64,000 nucleotides of DNA, from NCBI RefSeq assembly GCF_014194975.1, contig NZ_JACIAY010000001.1, forward strand, positions 620,001 through 684,000, read 5' to 3'. The DNA comes from Sphingomonas sp. BK580 (GTDB lineage Bacteria; Pseudomonadota; Alphaproteobacteria; Sphingomonadales; Sphingomonadaceae). Below are positions 25,030 to 34,194 of the stretch, piece after piece. How positions within the stretch are numbered: position 1 is the first letter of the stretch; each line of letters begins with the position of its first letter. The translations under genes and the position numbers were made by a program. Under the pieces are notes generated by a model that was not told the DNA's origin, did no database searches, and saw only the letters and a list, made by a program, of their open reading frames with translations.

Positions 25030-26463
25030 ATGCGGTTGGTTCTTGCTCTCAGCGTTGCCACGACGCTCGCCGCCTGCGGCGTGCCCGACCTTGGGCCCAA
25101 ACCCGAACTCGCGAGGCCGAGCGACGTCGTCAGCAGCGCGAGCCTCCACGACCGCGTGGCGGGAGACGGAGCGTGGCCACGCCGCGATTGGTGGCGGGGC
25201 TACGGTGATACGCAACTCGACACGCTGATGACCGAGGCGCTGAAGGGCTCCCCCGACATAGCAATCGCCGCCGCGCGTCTGCGGTCGGCACTCGGCGCTG
25301 CTCAGCGAGCCGGCGCCCGTGGCCTCCCCACGCTCGATGCTGAGGGGTCCGCTGGCCTCAACAAGCAGAGCTACAACAACGGCATACCTGCCGAGTTCGT
25401 GCCGAAGGGTTGGAACGACACCGGCAGGATCGCGCTCGAGGGCAGCTTCGATCTCGATCTCTTCGGGCGAAACCGCGCCAATTTCGCCGCCGCCACGTCG
25501 GAGGCCGAGGCGGCCAGGTTCGAGGCAGACCGGACCGCGCTCGCGCTGACCACGTCCGTTGCCGCCACCTACGCTGATCTCGCGCGCCTCTACTCGGAGC
25601 AGGACGTGCTTCTCCGTGCGCTGGCAGTACGAACCGCTACCGTGAAGCTGGTCGGTGACCGGGTGGCTTCCGGGCTCGACACGCAAGGCGAACTTAGACA
25701 GGCTCGCTCGTCGGTACCTGCCGCCCGGGTCGAGCTCGCAGCGAACGCCGAGCAGATCGATCTCACCAGGAACGCGCTGGCCGCCCTCGTGGGAGCGGGA
25801 CCGGACCGAGGTCGCTCGATCGAGCGTCCAAAGGTGATCCTGACCGCCGCGGCCTTGCCAAGCGATGCCGGCATCAGCCTCGTCGCGAGGCGGCCCGACA
25901 TCGTCGCGGCTCGCGCACGCGCCGCCGCCGCCGGCGACCGCATCAAGGTCGCGCGAGCGGCATTCTACCCCAACATCAGCCTCTCAGGTCTTATCGGCTT
26001 GCAATCGCTCGGCCTGGACAAGCTGTTCAAGAGCGGCTCGAGCATCGGCAACGTCGGGCCGGCCTTGAGCCTTCCGCTCTTCGACGGCGGAGAGCGCAGC
26101 GGACAGTACCGCCAGGCGCGCGCCAGCTACGATGAGGCGGTCGCCACCTACAACCGCACGCTGATCGATGCTCTGCGCGAGGTGGCGGATGCGGTGACGA
26201 GCCGGCGGCAGCTGGCCTCGCAGGTAAGCGATGCTCGTGCGGCGCTGAATGATGCCGAAGGCGCCTACCAGGTAGCGCAGCTGCGCTATCGCGGTGGCCT
26301 GTCCTCCTTCCTGAACGTGCTCAGTTCCGAGCAGAACGTGCTCAGCGCCAGGCGCTCGCTCGCCGACGTCGAGGCACGCAGCTTCACCCTAGACGTCCAG
26401 CTCGTCCGCGCACTGGGCGGAGGCTTCCAGGACCCCAACACTCCCAGCGGCGAGACGCGATGA
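25030..26463 (+). CDS. NodT-family outer-membrane efflux lipoprotein
   Basis: This 477-residue protein starts with a lipoprotein signal, SVATTLAACG, with the acylated Cys after LAA. It contains the two-repeat helical-barrel organisation of outer-membrane factors: IALEGSFDLDLFGRNRANFA in repeat one and ALSLPLFDGGERSGQYRQAR in repeat two. It forms the outer-membrane exit duct of a tripartite pump. Start ATG 25030 follows AAGGAG within the operator. The stop overlaps the HlyD gene by 4 bp. Confidence 0.92.
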   Translation: MRLVLALSVATTLAACGVPDLGPKPELARPSDVVSSASLHDRVAGDGAWPRRDWWRGYGDTQLDTLMTEALKGSPDIAIAAARLRSALGAAQRAGARGLPTLDAEGSAGLNKQSYNNGIPAEFVPKGWNDTGRIALEGSFDLDLFGRNRANFAAATSEAEAARFEADRTALALTTSVAATYADLARLYSEQDVLLRALAVRTATVKLVGDRVASGLDTQGELRQARSSVPAARVELAANAEQIDLTRNALAALVGAGPDRGRSIERPKVILTAAALPSDAGISLVARRPDIVAARARAAAAGDRIKVARAAFYPNISLSGLIGLQSLGLDKLFKSGSSIGNVGPALSLPLFDGGERSGQYRQARASYDEAVATYNRTLIDALREVADAVTSRRQLASQVSDARAALNDAEGAYQVAQLRYRGGLSSFLNVLSSEQNVLSARRSLADVEARSFTLDVQLVRALGGGFQDPNTPSGETR

Positions 26464-27650
26464 TGGACGACGAGAACCAGTCGGGCGGCGTGAAGGCCGA
26501 AGCGCCCGCGCCGGCGGAGAAGCCGGAGAACGGCAGCGCAGACAAGCCTCAGCCGAATCCCGCAAGGCGCCGACGGCTGATCATCATCTTCGCCGTCGTG
26601 GTCGCTGCTGTCGCGGCGGCCTACTTCATCTACGATCACCTGGTGCTCTCGCGCCGCGTGACGACCGACAACGCCTATGTCGCTGCGGAGACGGCGCAGG
26701 TCACGCCGCTGGTGGGCGGTCAGGTCGTCGAGGTCGGCGTCAGCAACACGCAGACCGTTCGCGCCGGACAGCCGCTGCTACGTCTCGACGACGCCGATCT
26801 CCAGATCGCCGTGGCGCAAGCCGAGGCAGATCTGGCCGCGGCCGAGCGCCGCTACGGCCAAACTGCGGCCACGGGCGAGGCGCTTCAGGCGCAGGTGGCC
26901 GCGAGGGCCGCGGACGTGAACAGTGCACGCGCGCAGCTCGCGGCCGCGCGAGGCACCCTTGAGCGTGCCGAGATCGACTTCCAGCGACGCCAGGCGCTTG
27001 TCTCCGCGGGCGCCGTCTCAGGCGACGAGGTCACGTCGGCCACGAACGCGCTACGCACCGCACGGGCGAACGTCGTCGTAGCGGAAGCTGCCGTCTCGCA
27101 AGCTCAGGCGACCCGCACCTCGGCCGAGCGGGACCGTGCGGCCAACGCGGCGCTGACACGAGGCACGACGAGCCGCACGGCGCCGGAGGTGCTCACCGCA
27201 CGTGCACGCCTGCGGCAGGCCAAGCTCGACCTATCGCGGACGATCGTCCGCGCGCCGATCGATGGCGTGATCGCGCAGCGGAATGTCCAGGTCGGCCAGC
27301 GGCTCTCGTCCGGGACGGTCACCATGTCGATCGTGCCGGTTGATCGCCTGTATGTCGACGCGAACTACAAGGAGGGGCAGCTCTCCCATGTCCGCGTCGG
27401 CCAAGCCGCCACCCTCGTCTCGGACCTCTACGGCGATGACGTTATATACCACGGCAAGGTGGTCGGCGTGGCGGGTGGCACGGGATCGGCCTTCGCGCTC
27501 ATCCCCGCGCAGAACGCCACCGGCAACTGGATCAAGGTCGTCCAGCGACTACCCGTCCGCATCGCGCTCGACCCCCGTGAGCTCCGAGCGCATCCGCTTC
27601 GCGTCGGCTTGTCGATGGACGCCAAGATCGACCTCTCGGACGCAGAGTAG
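26460..27650 (+). CDS. HlyD/EmrA-family membrane-fusion protein
   Basis: This 396-residue protein has a charged cytoplasmic N terminus, one transmembrane helix (LIIIFAVVVAAVAAAYFIY), a lipoyl-like half (AQVTPLVGGQVVEVGVSNTQ), a long alpha-helical hairpin and a second lipoyl half (IVRAPIDGVIAQRNVQVGQ). The beta-barrel contains VDANYKEGQLSHVRVGQ, typical of EmrA. It bridges the DHA2 pump and the outer-membrane duct. It overlaps the upstream gene (ATGATG) and lies 9 bp before the transporter gene. Confidence 0.93.
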   Translation: MMDDENQSGGVKAEAPAPAEKPENGSADKPQPNPARRRRLIIIFAVVVAAVAAAYFIYDHLVLSRRVTTDNAYVAAETAQVTPLVGGQVVEVGVSNTQTVRAGQPLLRLDDADLQIAVAQAEADLAAAERRYGQTAATGEALQAQVAARAADVNSARAQLAAARGTLERAEIDFQRRQALVSAGAVSGDEVTSATNALRTARANVVVAEAAVSQAQATRTSAERDRAANAALTRGTTSRTAPEVLTARARLRQAKLDLSRTIVRAPIDGVIAQRNVQVGQRLSSGTVTMSIVPVDRLYVDANYKEGQLSHVRVGQAATLVSDLYGDDVIYHGKVVGVAGGTGSAFALIPAQNATGNWIKVVQRLPVRIALDPRELRAHPLRVGLSMDAKIDLSDAE

Positions 27651-27659
27651 GCATCGAGG

Positions 27660-29204
27660 ATGGCTTCCGCTGCTCCGTCGAAGGACCGAGCCGGGCCGGC
27701 GCTCACCGGCGGCCGGCTCGTTCTCGCCGGCTTCGTGCTGGCCCTCACGAACTTCATGGTCGTGCTGGACACGACGATCGCGAACGTCTCGGTGCCTCAC
27801 ATATCGGGCGGTCTGGGCGTGTCCCCTACCCAGGGCACGTGGGTGGTCACGTCCTACTCCGTCGCGGAGGCGATCTGCGTGCCTCTCACCGGATGGTTGG
27901 TGAGACGCTTCGGCACGATCCGCGTCTTCATGGCAGCGATGATCGGCTTCGCCGCCTTCTCGGCGCTGTGCGGCGTCGCTTCGTCGCTCGGTGCCATGGT
28001 CGCCTTCCGCATCGGACAGGGCTTCTGCGGCGGCCCGCTCATGCCGCTGACCCAGACGCTGCTCCTCAAGATCTTCCCCAAGGAGAAGCAGGCGGCCGCC
28101 ATGGGCGCGTGGGCGATGACGACCGTCACCGCCCCGATCCTCGGGCCCATCCTGGGTGGTACGATCAGCGACAACTGGTCGTGGCCGTGGATCTTCTACA
28201 TCAACCTTCCCGTCGCGATCTTCTGCATCGTCGGCGTGTTCGCGCTCCTCCGGCAGTCCGAGACCAAGACCGAGGTCGTGCCGATCGACCGGTTCGGCCT
28301 GGCGATCATGATCATCTGGATCGCGGCGCTGCAGGTCATGCTCGACCTCGGCCGCGAGGAGGATTGGTTCGGCTCCAGCTTCATCGTCGGTTGCGCGATC
28401 GTGGCGGCGATCGGCTTCGTCCTGTTCCTCATCTGGGAGCTGACCGAGAGGAACCCGATCGTCGACCTCAAGGTGTTCCGGCACCGCGGCTTCACCGTGA
28501 GCGTGGCCGCTCTGTCGTTCAGCTTCGGGACCTTCTTCTCCTCCGTCGTCATCATCCCGCAATGGCTGCAGACGAGCCTGGGCTATACCGCGACGGAGGC
28601 CGGCTACGTGACGGCCTTCAACGGCGTCCTGGCCGTCATCTTCTCGCCGATCGTGGCGAAACTGAGTAACAAGTTCGATCCGCGGGCGCTGGTGTGCTTC
28701 GGCATTTTCTGGCTGGGCCTCACCTCCCTGCTGCGCACCTACTGGTTCAGTGGAGCCGACTTCTGGATCCTCGCCTTCCCGCAGCTGGTGCAAGGCCTCG
28801 GCATGCCCTTCTTCTTCGTCCCGCTGACGATCATCGCGCTGGGCGCGGTGGAGCCGAGCGAGACCGCGTCCGCGGCCGGCGTGATGAGCTTCCTGCGCAC
28901 GCTCGCGGCCGCGATCGGCACCTCGATCGGCGCGACGCTCTGGCAGAACCAGGCGCAGACGAACCGGGCTGAGCTTAGCGGCCTGCTGAACGGCGGCGAC
29001 CAGATCGTTGCCAACGCTCAGCGGGCGGGGCTCTCGGCGCAGCAGGGTCGCGGCATGATCGAACGCCTGGTCGACCAGGAGAGCTTCGCGCTGGCGACCA
29101 CCCATCTTTTCGCGCTAGCAGCGGGCATCTTCTTCATCTCGGCGATGCTCATCTGGATGGCTCCGCCGCCTCGCAAGAACGTCGACACGTCCGCTGCACA
29201 CTGA
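27660..29204 (+). CDS. DHA2-family MFS multidrug efflux pump (EmrB-type)
   Basis: This 514-residue inner-membrane protein should have 14 transmembrane helices. Family motifs are LTNFMVVLDTTIANVSVPHI (motif D1), QGTWVVTSYSVAEAICVPLTG, the RIGQGFCGGPLMPLTQ helix and APILGPILGGTISDNWSWPW (motif C plus the WRW-like turn). With the HlyD and NodT-type partners it forms a tripartite proton-driven exporter of amphipathic drugs. The substrate is not deducible. It is probably induced when the divergent TetR protein binds the substrate. Confidence 0.94.
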   Translation: MASAAPSKDRAGPALTGGRLVLAGFVLALTNFMVVLDTTIANVSVPHISGGLGVSPTQGTWVVTSYSVAEAICVPLTGWLVRRFGTIRVFMAAMIGFAAFSALCGVASSLGAMVAFRIGQGFCGGPLMPLTQTLLLKIFPKEKQAAAMGAWAMTTVTAPILGPILGGTISDNWSWPWIFYINLPVAIFCIVGVFALLRQSETKTEVVPIDRFGLAIMIIWIAALQVMLDLGREEDWFGSSFIVGCAIVAAIGFVLFLIWELTERNPIVDLKVFRHRGFTVSVAALSFSFGTFFSSVVIIPQWLQTSLGYTATEAGYVTAFNGVLAVIFSPIVAKLSNKFDPRALVCFGIFWLGLTSLLRTYWFSGADFWILAFPQLVQGLGMPFFFVPLTIIALGAVEPSETASAAGVMSFLRTLAAAIGTSIGATLWQNQAQTNRAELSGLLNGGDQIVANAQRAGLSAQQGRGMIERLVDQESFALATTHLFALAAGIFFISAMLIWMAPPPRKNVDTSAAH

Positions 29205-29309
29205 TGGGTGTCTGCTGCTGTGCGCCCTCCGATCCCCGCCGGTCGCTGACGACGGTACTCACGGCCGGGGAACACCGCGCCGCCGCGTGTCGCGGTTCTT
29301 CGCCGATGC

Positions 29310-30413
29310 TCAGCTCGCCTCGCCCCAGCCCCTGAGGTCGGTGACACCGAAGATGCTCTCGTGTGGCAGGTCGAAGATAAAGTAAGGGTTGAGCGGCGGC
29401 AGCGCTCCCGCCGCGTCGAGACGCTGCTGCTGCGATGAGGACAGCACGATGTGAAGGGACGCGACGTTCTCCCGGACCTGCTCGGGTCGGCTCGCGCCGA
29501 GCAACACGGACGAGACACCGGGGCGGTTCGCGACCCAGGCGAGGGCGACCTGCGCCATCGGGCGACCGATCTCCTCCGCCACCACGCGCAGCTCGTCGAC
29601 GATGCCGAAGTTCGCCTCGGTGAACAGCATCCCGCCATAGGGATTGTCGCCGTTCAGGCGGCCATCGCTGCCGCCGCCCGGCTCTCCCCGCTTGTTGGGA
29701 ACACCGCCCGCCGGCCCAAATGCTGCGAGCTTGTCGCGCCCGTACTTGCCCGTCAGCATGCCGAAGGCGAGCGGGCTCCAGGCCACCAGCCCCAGGCCCA
29801 GCGATCGGCCCGCGGGGATCAGGTCCAGCTCGACGCCTCGATCAAGAAGCGAGTAGCTGTACTGCAGCCCGATCGGTTGCGGCAGTCCGTGCGCACGAGC
29901 CAGGGTGGCCACCTGCGCGGCGTACCAGGCGGGGGCGTTGGACAGGCCGTAGTAGAGGATGTCGCCGCGGCTCACCGCATCGGTCAGCGCGCGCAGCACC
30001 TCCTCGGGCGGCGTCGTGCGGTCCCACACATGCGTCCAGTACATGTCGATATGGCCGCAGCCGAGCCGCCGCAGCGATCCCTCGAGACCATCCCGGATGT
30101 TGCGCGCCGAGTTGCCGCCCGTGAGCGGGTTGCCCGGGCAGCGCGGGAAGCCCGACTTGGTGGCGATCACCAGACGGTCGCGACCGCCGCGCTCCCGGAG
30201 AAAGCGGCCGATCATGGCCTCGCTCTCGCCGCCCGAGTAGACGTCGGCGGTATCGATGAGATTTCCACCAGCGTCGACATAGGCGTCGAAGATCGCTCGC
30301 GCTCCGTCTTCCTCGGCGCCCCATCTGCCCGCGCCGAAGGTCATCGTGCCGAGCGCCAGCGGACTCACCGCCAGTCCCGAGCGGCCCAGCGTGCGATAAG
30401 AGGTCAGGTCCAT
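29310..30413 (-). CDS. Aldo/keto reductase
   Basis: This 367-residue NADPH-dependent oxidoreductase has the family blocks LGTMTFGAGRWG, NLIDTADVYSGGESEAMIG (Asp and Tyr of the catalytic tetrad), LVIATKSGF (Lys) and IDMYWTHVWD (His position). The phosphate-binding region is VSSVLLGASRPEQVREN. It resembles the YajO/Tas group rather than the classic 3-alpha-hydroxysteroid type. ATG 30413 is chosen; an upstream in-frame start at 30563 adds an arginine-rich stretch with no family similarity. It is divergent from a LysR regulator, its likely controller. Confidence 0.9.
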   Translation of the reverse strand: MDLTSYRTLGRSGLAVSPLALGTMTFGAGRWGAEEDGARAIFDAYVDAGGNLIDTADVYSGGESEAMIGRFLRERGGRDRLVIATKSGFPRCPGNPLTGGNSARNIRDGLEGSLRRLGCGHIDMYWTHVWDRTTPPEEVLRALTDAVSRGDILYYGLSNAPAWYAAQVATLARAHGLPQPIGLQYSYSLLDRGVELDLIPAGRSLGLGLVAWSPLAFGMLTGKYGRDKLAAFGPAGGVPNKRGEPGGGSDGRLNGDNPYGGMLFTEANFGIVDELRVVAEEIGRPMAQVALAWVANRPGVSSVLLGASRPEQVRENVASLHIVLSSSQQQRLDAAGALPPLNPYFIFDLPHESIFGVTDLRGWGEAS

Positions 30414-30508
30414 GGTGCAGCACTCCTCGTTCCCGAACACAGGTAAGCCCCGAGCCTCGTCAGGATTAGCCGTTGCCGATCGCAAGGGTCTGTGAGCAGG
30501 ATGCATCA

Positions 30509-31393
30509 ATGCGGCGCGGCGACCTCGACGATCTCGCAGCCTTCGCCAGCGTCGCGCGGGCACGCAGCTTCACGCGCGCGGCGGCTGAGCTGGGGCTATC
30601 CCCGTCCGCGCTGAGCCACGCGATGGCGGCGCTCGAGCGACGGCTCGGCGTGCGGCTGCTCGCCCGCACGACGCGCTCCGTGGCACCCACCGCCGCCGGA
30701 CAGCAGCTACTGCAATCGCTCGATCCGGCGCTGGCGCAGGTGCGGGAGGGCCTGGCATCGCTCGCGGACTGGCGCGGCGCCCCGTCCGGCACCGTTCGGC
30801 TCGCGACCTTCGGCTATGCCGCGCGGACGATCCTGGCGCCGCGCCTGCCGCGGTTCCTGCTCGATCATCCGGACGTGTCGGTGGAAGTGATCGTCGAGGA
30901 TCGGCTGATCGACCTCGTCGCCGGCGGCTTCGATGCCGGCATCCGGCTCAGCGAGGCGGTCGAGAAGGACATGGTCGCCGTGCCGGTGGGCCCAGACCTG
31001 CGCACCGTCGTGGTCGGCACCCCCGCTTACTTCGCGCGGCACCCGCCGCCTGCAACCCTCGCCGAGCTCGATCGGCATGTCTGCGTCAACTACCGCCTGC
31101 TCGGCGGGGGTGGCCTCCTGCCGTGGGAGTTCGAGGAGGCAGGGCGTGACGTGAGGCTCAAGGTGCCGGGGCAGCTGATCGTCAACGACGAGGTGCTGGC
31201 AGGCGCGGCGGTGCGCGCCGGCGTGGGCCTGGGCTACATGATGGAGCACGACGTCGCCGACGAGATCGCCGATGGTCGGCTGGTCCAGGTGCTGGCGCCC
31301 TGGTGCCCGCCCTACCCCGGCTGCCGTCTCTACTACCCCGATCGTCGGGTCTCTCCGGCATTGCGCGCGCTGATCGACGCGCTTCGCGCGTGA
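30509..31393 (+). CDS. LysR-family regulator (divergent from aldo/keto reductase)
   Basis: This 294-residue protein has an N-terminal winged helix (LAAFASVARARSFTRAAAEL, LSPSALSHAMAALERRLG, RLLARTTRSVAPTAAGQQLL) and a periplasmic-binding-like effector domain. It belongs to the group with a single-substrate-like pocket that usually controls a neighbouring oxidoreductase. ATG 30509 gives the canonical RRGDLDDLAAF N terminus; upstream in-frame 30473 is less likely. The divergent position at 95 bp points to the aldo/keto reductase as target. Confidence 0.9.
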   Translation: MRRGDLDDLAAFASVARARSFTRAAAELGLSPSALSHAMAALERRLGVRLLARTTRSVAPTAAGQQLLQSLDPALAQVREGLASLADWRGAPSGTVRLATFGYAARTILAPRLPRFLLDHPDVSVEVIVEDRLIDLVAGGFDAGIRLSEAVEKDMVAVPVGPDLRTVVVGTPAYFARHPPPATLAELDRHVCVNYRLLGGGGLLPWEFEEAGRDVRLKVPGQLIVNDEVLAGAAVRAGVGLGYMMEHDVADEIADGRLVQVLAPWCPPYPGCRLYYPDRRVSPALRALIDALRA

Positions 31394-31502
31394 CCTGACC
31401 CGGGAACGATCACTGCAGGCGCCCAAGTCCGCTCCCTATCTTGGCCACTCGTTGATCGGGCGGGCAACGCTCGTGACGCTCCTCATAGCTGTCTGGGAGC
31501 CT

Positions 31503-32663
31503 TCACCAGCCCATGTGACCCGCGGCGATCTCTCGATCGCGAGCGGCGAGCTCCGCCTCGTCGGCCGGACACATCGTCGACATGCCGTCGTCCGCCGCCC
31601 GCTGCTGGATCTGCTCGACGAACGGCCGCAACTCGTCCTCATAATGACGGAACGCTGAAGCATGATCGTCGGGAAATCGTTCTAACGCGGCCGCCAGGCG
31701 ACCGGCACCGATGATCGCCATCGAGCCGCCGAGACCAGCGAGCGGAGAGACGCAGTAGCCCGCGTCGCCCACCAGAACGACCCGCCCACGGGACCAACAT
31801 GGCATCCGGATCTGATTGATCCTGTCGAAGTAGAAATCATCGTCGCCCGCGACAGCGGCCAGCATGGCGGGCACCTTCCAGCCCAGGTCGCCGCACCGCT
31901 GCTGGATCAGCCGCCGCTGCTGCGCGGGGTCGCGATAGTCATAGGCGATCTCGGCGTCGGTGCGGAAACCGAAGCCGATGTCGGTCCGATCATCGTAGCC
32001 GTTGAGCATGGCCATCCGCCCGGGCGCGCGGAAAACCTCGCTCGTGTCGGGGGCCAGCAACCCTGTCTCCGGCACGACCTTCAGGAAGAAATACCCGCCC
32101 ATGAAATGGGTGAATCGGTCTCCGTCCCCGAACACGAGCCGCCGCGTGTTCGACCGGTTGCCGTCGCACCCCACCACCAACGCGACGTCGCGGCTCTCGC
32201 CATCGTCCAAGGTCACGGACACGCTGTCGGCCTGTTCGTCGAGGCTCGAGATGGATCGGCCAAACAGCACCTCGACGTCGTTGGCCACCGCGCCGAACAG
32301 GATGTCGAGCAGATCGTCGCGATGGATCTCGTATCGTAGCTCGGAGGCTTGATCGCCGCTGACTCCGATCGACCCCAGCGTCGTATTGTCCGCGTTCTTG
32401 AACTCGAAGCGGCGCGACGGCAGTGCCTTGGCACGAACGAGCTCGACGAGGCCCATCCGCTCGAGGATCGCGATCGTCTCGCCCTCGATATCCACAGGCG
32501 TTCCACCGCGCCGCAATCCCGCGGCCGCCTCCACGACGGTGACCTGATAGCCGAGCCGGTTCAGGCCGTAGGCGGTCGCCAGGCCGGCGAAGCTGGCACC
32601 GCTGATGAGGGCCGTGCGGCGACCTACGTCTGCCCCACGCTCGTTAAAGGTTGACGGCACCAT
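31503..32663 (-). CDS. FAD-dependent monooxygenase (PHBH fold)
   Basis: This 386-residue flavoprotein has an FAD-binding Rossmann motif in variant form (ALISGASFAGLATAYGLNRL), the Arg-binding DG motif (VALVVGCDGNRSNTRR) and the second FAD motif RVVLVGDAGYCVSPLAGLGG. These are features of single-component aromatic hydroxylases and TetX-like enzymes. It probably hydroxylates a small aromatic or xenobiotic substrate with NAD(P)H and oxygen. It is divergent from a TetR regulator with 45 bp between the starts. Confidence 0.9.
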   Translation of the reverse strand: MVPSTFNERGADVGRRTALISGASFAGLATAYGLNRLGYQVTVVEAAAGLRRGGTPVDIEGETIAILERMGLVELVRAKALPSRRFEFKNADNTTLGSIGVSGDQASELRYEIHRDDLLDILFGAVANDVEVLFGRSISSLDEQADSVSVTLDDGESRDVALVVGCDGNRSNTRRLVFGDGDRFTHFMGGYFFLKVVPETGLLAPDTSEVFRAPGRMAMLNGYDDRTDIGFGFRTDAEIAYDYRDPAQQRRLIQQRCGDLGWKVPAMLAAVAGDDDFYFDRINQIRMPCWSRGRVVLVGDAGYCVSPLAGLGGSMAIIGAGRLAAALERFPDDHASAFRHYEDELRPFVEQIQQRAADDGMSTMCPADEAELAARDREIAAGHMGW

Positions 32664-32698
32664 CGCAACATCCTCAATCTGGACAAGCTACGAGCATA

Positions 32699-32707
32699 TA
32701 CCGGGTA
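32699..32707. promoter_or_regulatory. Possible operator between monooxygenase and TetR genes
   Basis: TACCGGGTA is a short near-palindrome (TACC-G-GGTA) in an AT-richer patch just before the TetR start. The gap between the divergent genes is only 45 bp, so a single site could control both. The arms are short, so this is weak. Confidence 0.3.
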
Positions 32708-32708
32708 C

Positions 32709-33377
32709 ATGTTGATGCGCAATACGGACAACGATCTGCGGCCAGACAGGCGTACCCGCAAGCGCCTGGCCACTCGCCAGGCGATCTCTGACGTCGCGAC
32801 GCGCCTGTTCATGGAGCGCGGGTTCGATCAGGTGACCATCGACGAGATCGCGAACGCCGCTGACGTTGGCCGCATGACGGTGTTCAACCATTTCCCCCGC
32901 AAGGAAGACATGTTCTTCGACCGTGAGGAGGAGGCACGCGCGCTGGCGTTCGAGACGGTTCGGTCACGCCCGCCGGGTAGCTCGCCGATCGAAGCCCTGG
33001 GGGCCCTCGCGCACCGCATGATCGAGCAGCCGTCGGAGGCCTTTCCCTTGTTCGAAGCTACGCGGGTGTTCGTCGAGACGGCACAGGCGAGCGAGACGCT
33101 GAAGGCGCGCGCGCGGCAGATGCGCGACAAGTTCGTCGAGGATCTGGCGATACTCTTCGGGCAGGAGTTGACCGACGAAGACGACGAGAACACTGCCTTT
33201 CTGGCAGCGGCGCTGATCGCCTCGGCGTGGAGCACGGCATTCCTGCGGGCGCACGCTGAACTGAGCCGGACGGGTGACGCGCAGGCCGCCAAGCGCGTCT
33301 TCCTCTCGATCGTCAATCGAGGGGTCGTCGGTGCGTTGACCGCCCTTGAAGGAACCTCGCTCGCAGGCACGCGGTGA
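32709..33377 (+). CDS. TetR-family regulator (divergent from FAD monooxygenase)
   Basis: This 222-residue protein has the TetR helix-turn-helix: TRQAISDVATRLFMERGFDQ, VTIDEIANAADVGRMTVFNH and FPRKEDMFFD. The C-terminal ligand domain is the usual size. ATG 32709 or 32715 (MRNTDND) could start it; the shorter one is equally likely. It probably represses the monooxygenase gene. Confidence 0.9.
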   Translation: MLMRNTDNDLRPDRRTRKRLATRQAISDVATRLFMERGFDQVTIDEIANAADVGRMTVFNHFPRKEDMFFDREEEARALAFETVRSRPPGSSPIEALGALAHRMIEQPSEAFPLFEATRVFVETAQASETLKARARQMRDKFVEDLAILFGQELTDEDDENTAFLAAALIASAWSTAFLRAHAELSRTGDAQAAKRVFLSIVNRGVVGALTALEGTSLAGTR

Positions 33378-33402
33378 CCCAGAGACGGTCGCCGAGAGCC
33401 CC

Positions 33403-34152
33403 CTACCCGCCCTGCAGATGTCGGATCGCGAAGGGATCGTTGTCGGGATCGTCGTTCCACTGGTACTCGGCGACGGCGGCTGCCGCTCTCGCCGCCGTGC
33501 GGTCATACAGACGCTCCACCAGCGCCAGCGCCATGTCGGTTCCCGCCGACACGCCGGAGGAGGTGACGTACTTGCCATCGATGACCCAGCGCGCCCGGGA
33601 ACGCCAGGTCACCGCGTCCGACTGGGATCTGACCCATTCGAAAGCGAGTTTGTTGGTGGTCGCCGCCCGGCCATCGAGGACGCCCGCGCTCGCCAGGATC
33701 GCCGCACCTGTGCAGACCGACGTGGTCCACGCGCTGCCCTCGTCCTGCCGGCGAACGAACGCGAGCAGCGTCGCGTCATCGACGAGGCGGCGGGTGCCCG
33801 TCCCGCCGGGCACCATCAGCACGTCGAGCGGCGGGGCGGAGGCGAACGAATGGTCCGGTGTAATCCGGACGCCGTGCGATGACTGCACCGCGCGTCCGTC
33901 CGCCGACACGAACGTCAGTCCATGGTCCGCCAAACGACCCCACATCTGCGCCGGGCCGAACACGTCCAGCGTCTCGAACTCATCGAACAGGACGATGCCG
34001 ATCTGCTTAGGCTTCATCGCCTCCACCTGCTGGTCATGCGTCGACGCCAGCGGATCTCGTCGCCCCGCGAGAGCCGTCTTCGCGCCCGCGACGATCGCGG
34101 CGGCCGCGCCGCCGACCATCACTCGTCGCGTAAGCTGTTCGGGGATCGCCAT
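33403..34152 (-). CDS. DJ-1/PfpI-family protein with N-terminal signal
   Basis: This 249-residue protein has the DJ-1/PfpI fold of the isonitrile-hydratase/GlxA-like group: QIGIVLFDEFETLDVFGPAQ, DVLMVPGGTGTRRLVDD and the nucleophile elbow TTSVCTGAAILASAG with the catalytic Cys. The N terminus LTRRVMVGGAAAAIVAGA is a Tat-like signal, so it may be exported, unusual for the group. It is the last gene of a minus-strand set with the molybdenum oxidoreductase subunits (gap 42 bp). The substrate is unknown. Confidence 0.85.
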   Translation of the reverse strand: MAIPEQLTRRVMVGGAAAAIVAGAKTALAGRRDPLASTHDQQVEAMKPKQIGIVLFDEFETLDVFGPAQMWGRLADHGLTFVSADGRAVQSSHGVRITPDHSFASAPPLDVLMVPGGTGTRRLVDDATLLAFVRRQDEGSAWTTSVCTGAAILASAGVLDGRAATTNKLAFEWVRSQSDAVTWRSRARWVIDGKYVTSSGVSAGTDMALALVERLYDRTAARAAAAVAEYQWNDDPDNDPFAIRHLQGG

Positions 34153-34194
34153 CGCTGCGGATCCTCACCCGCACTGCCCAGGTCAGAGGCGCGC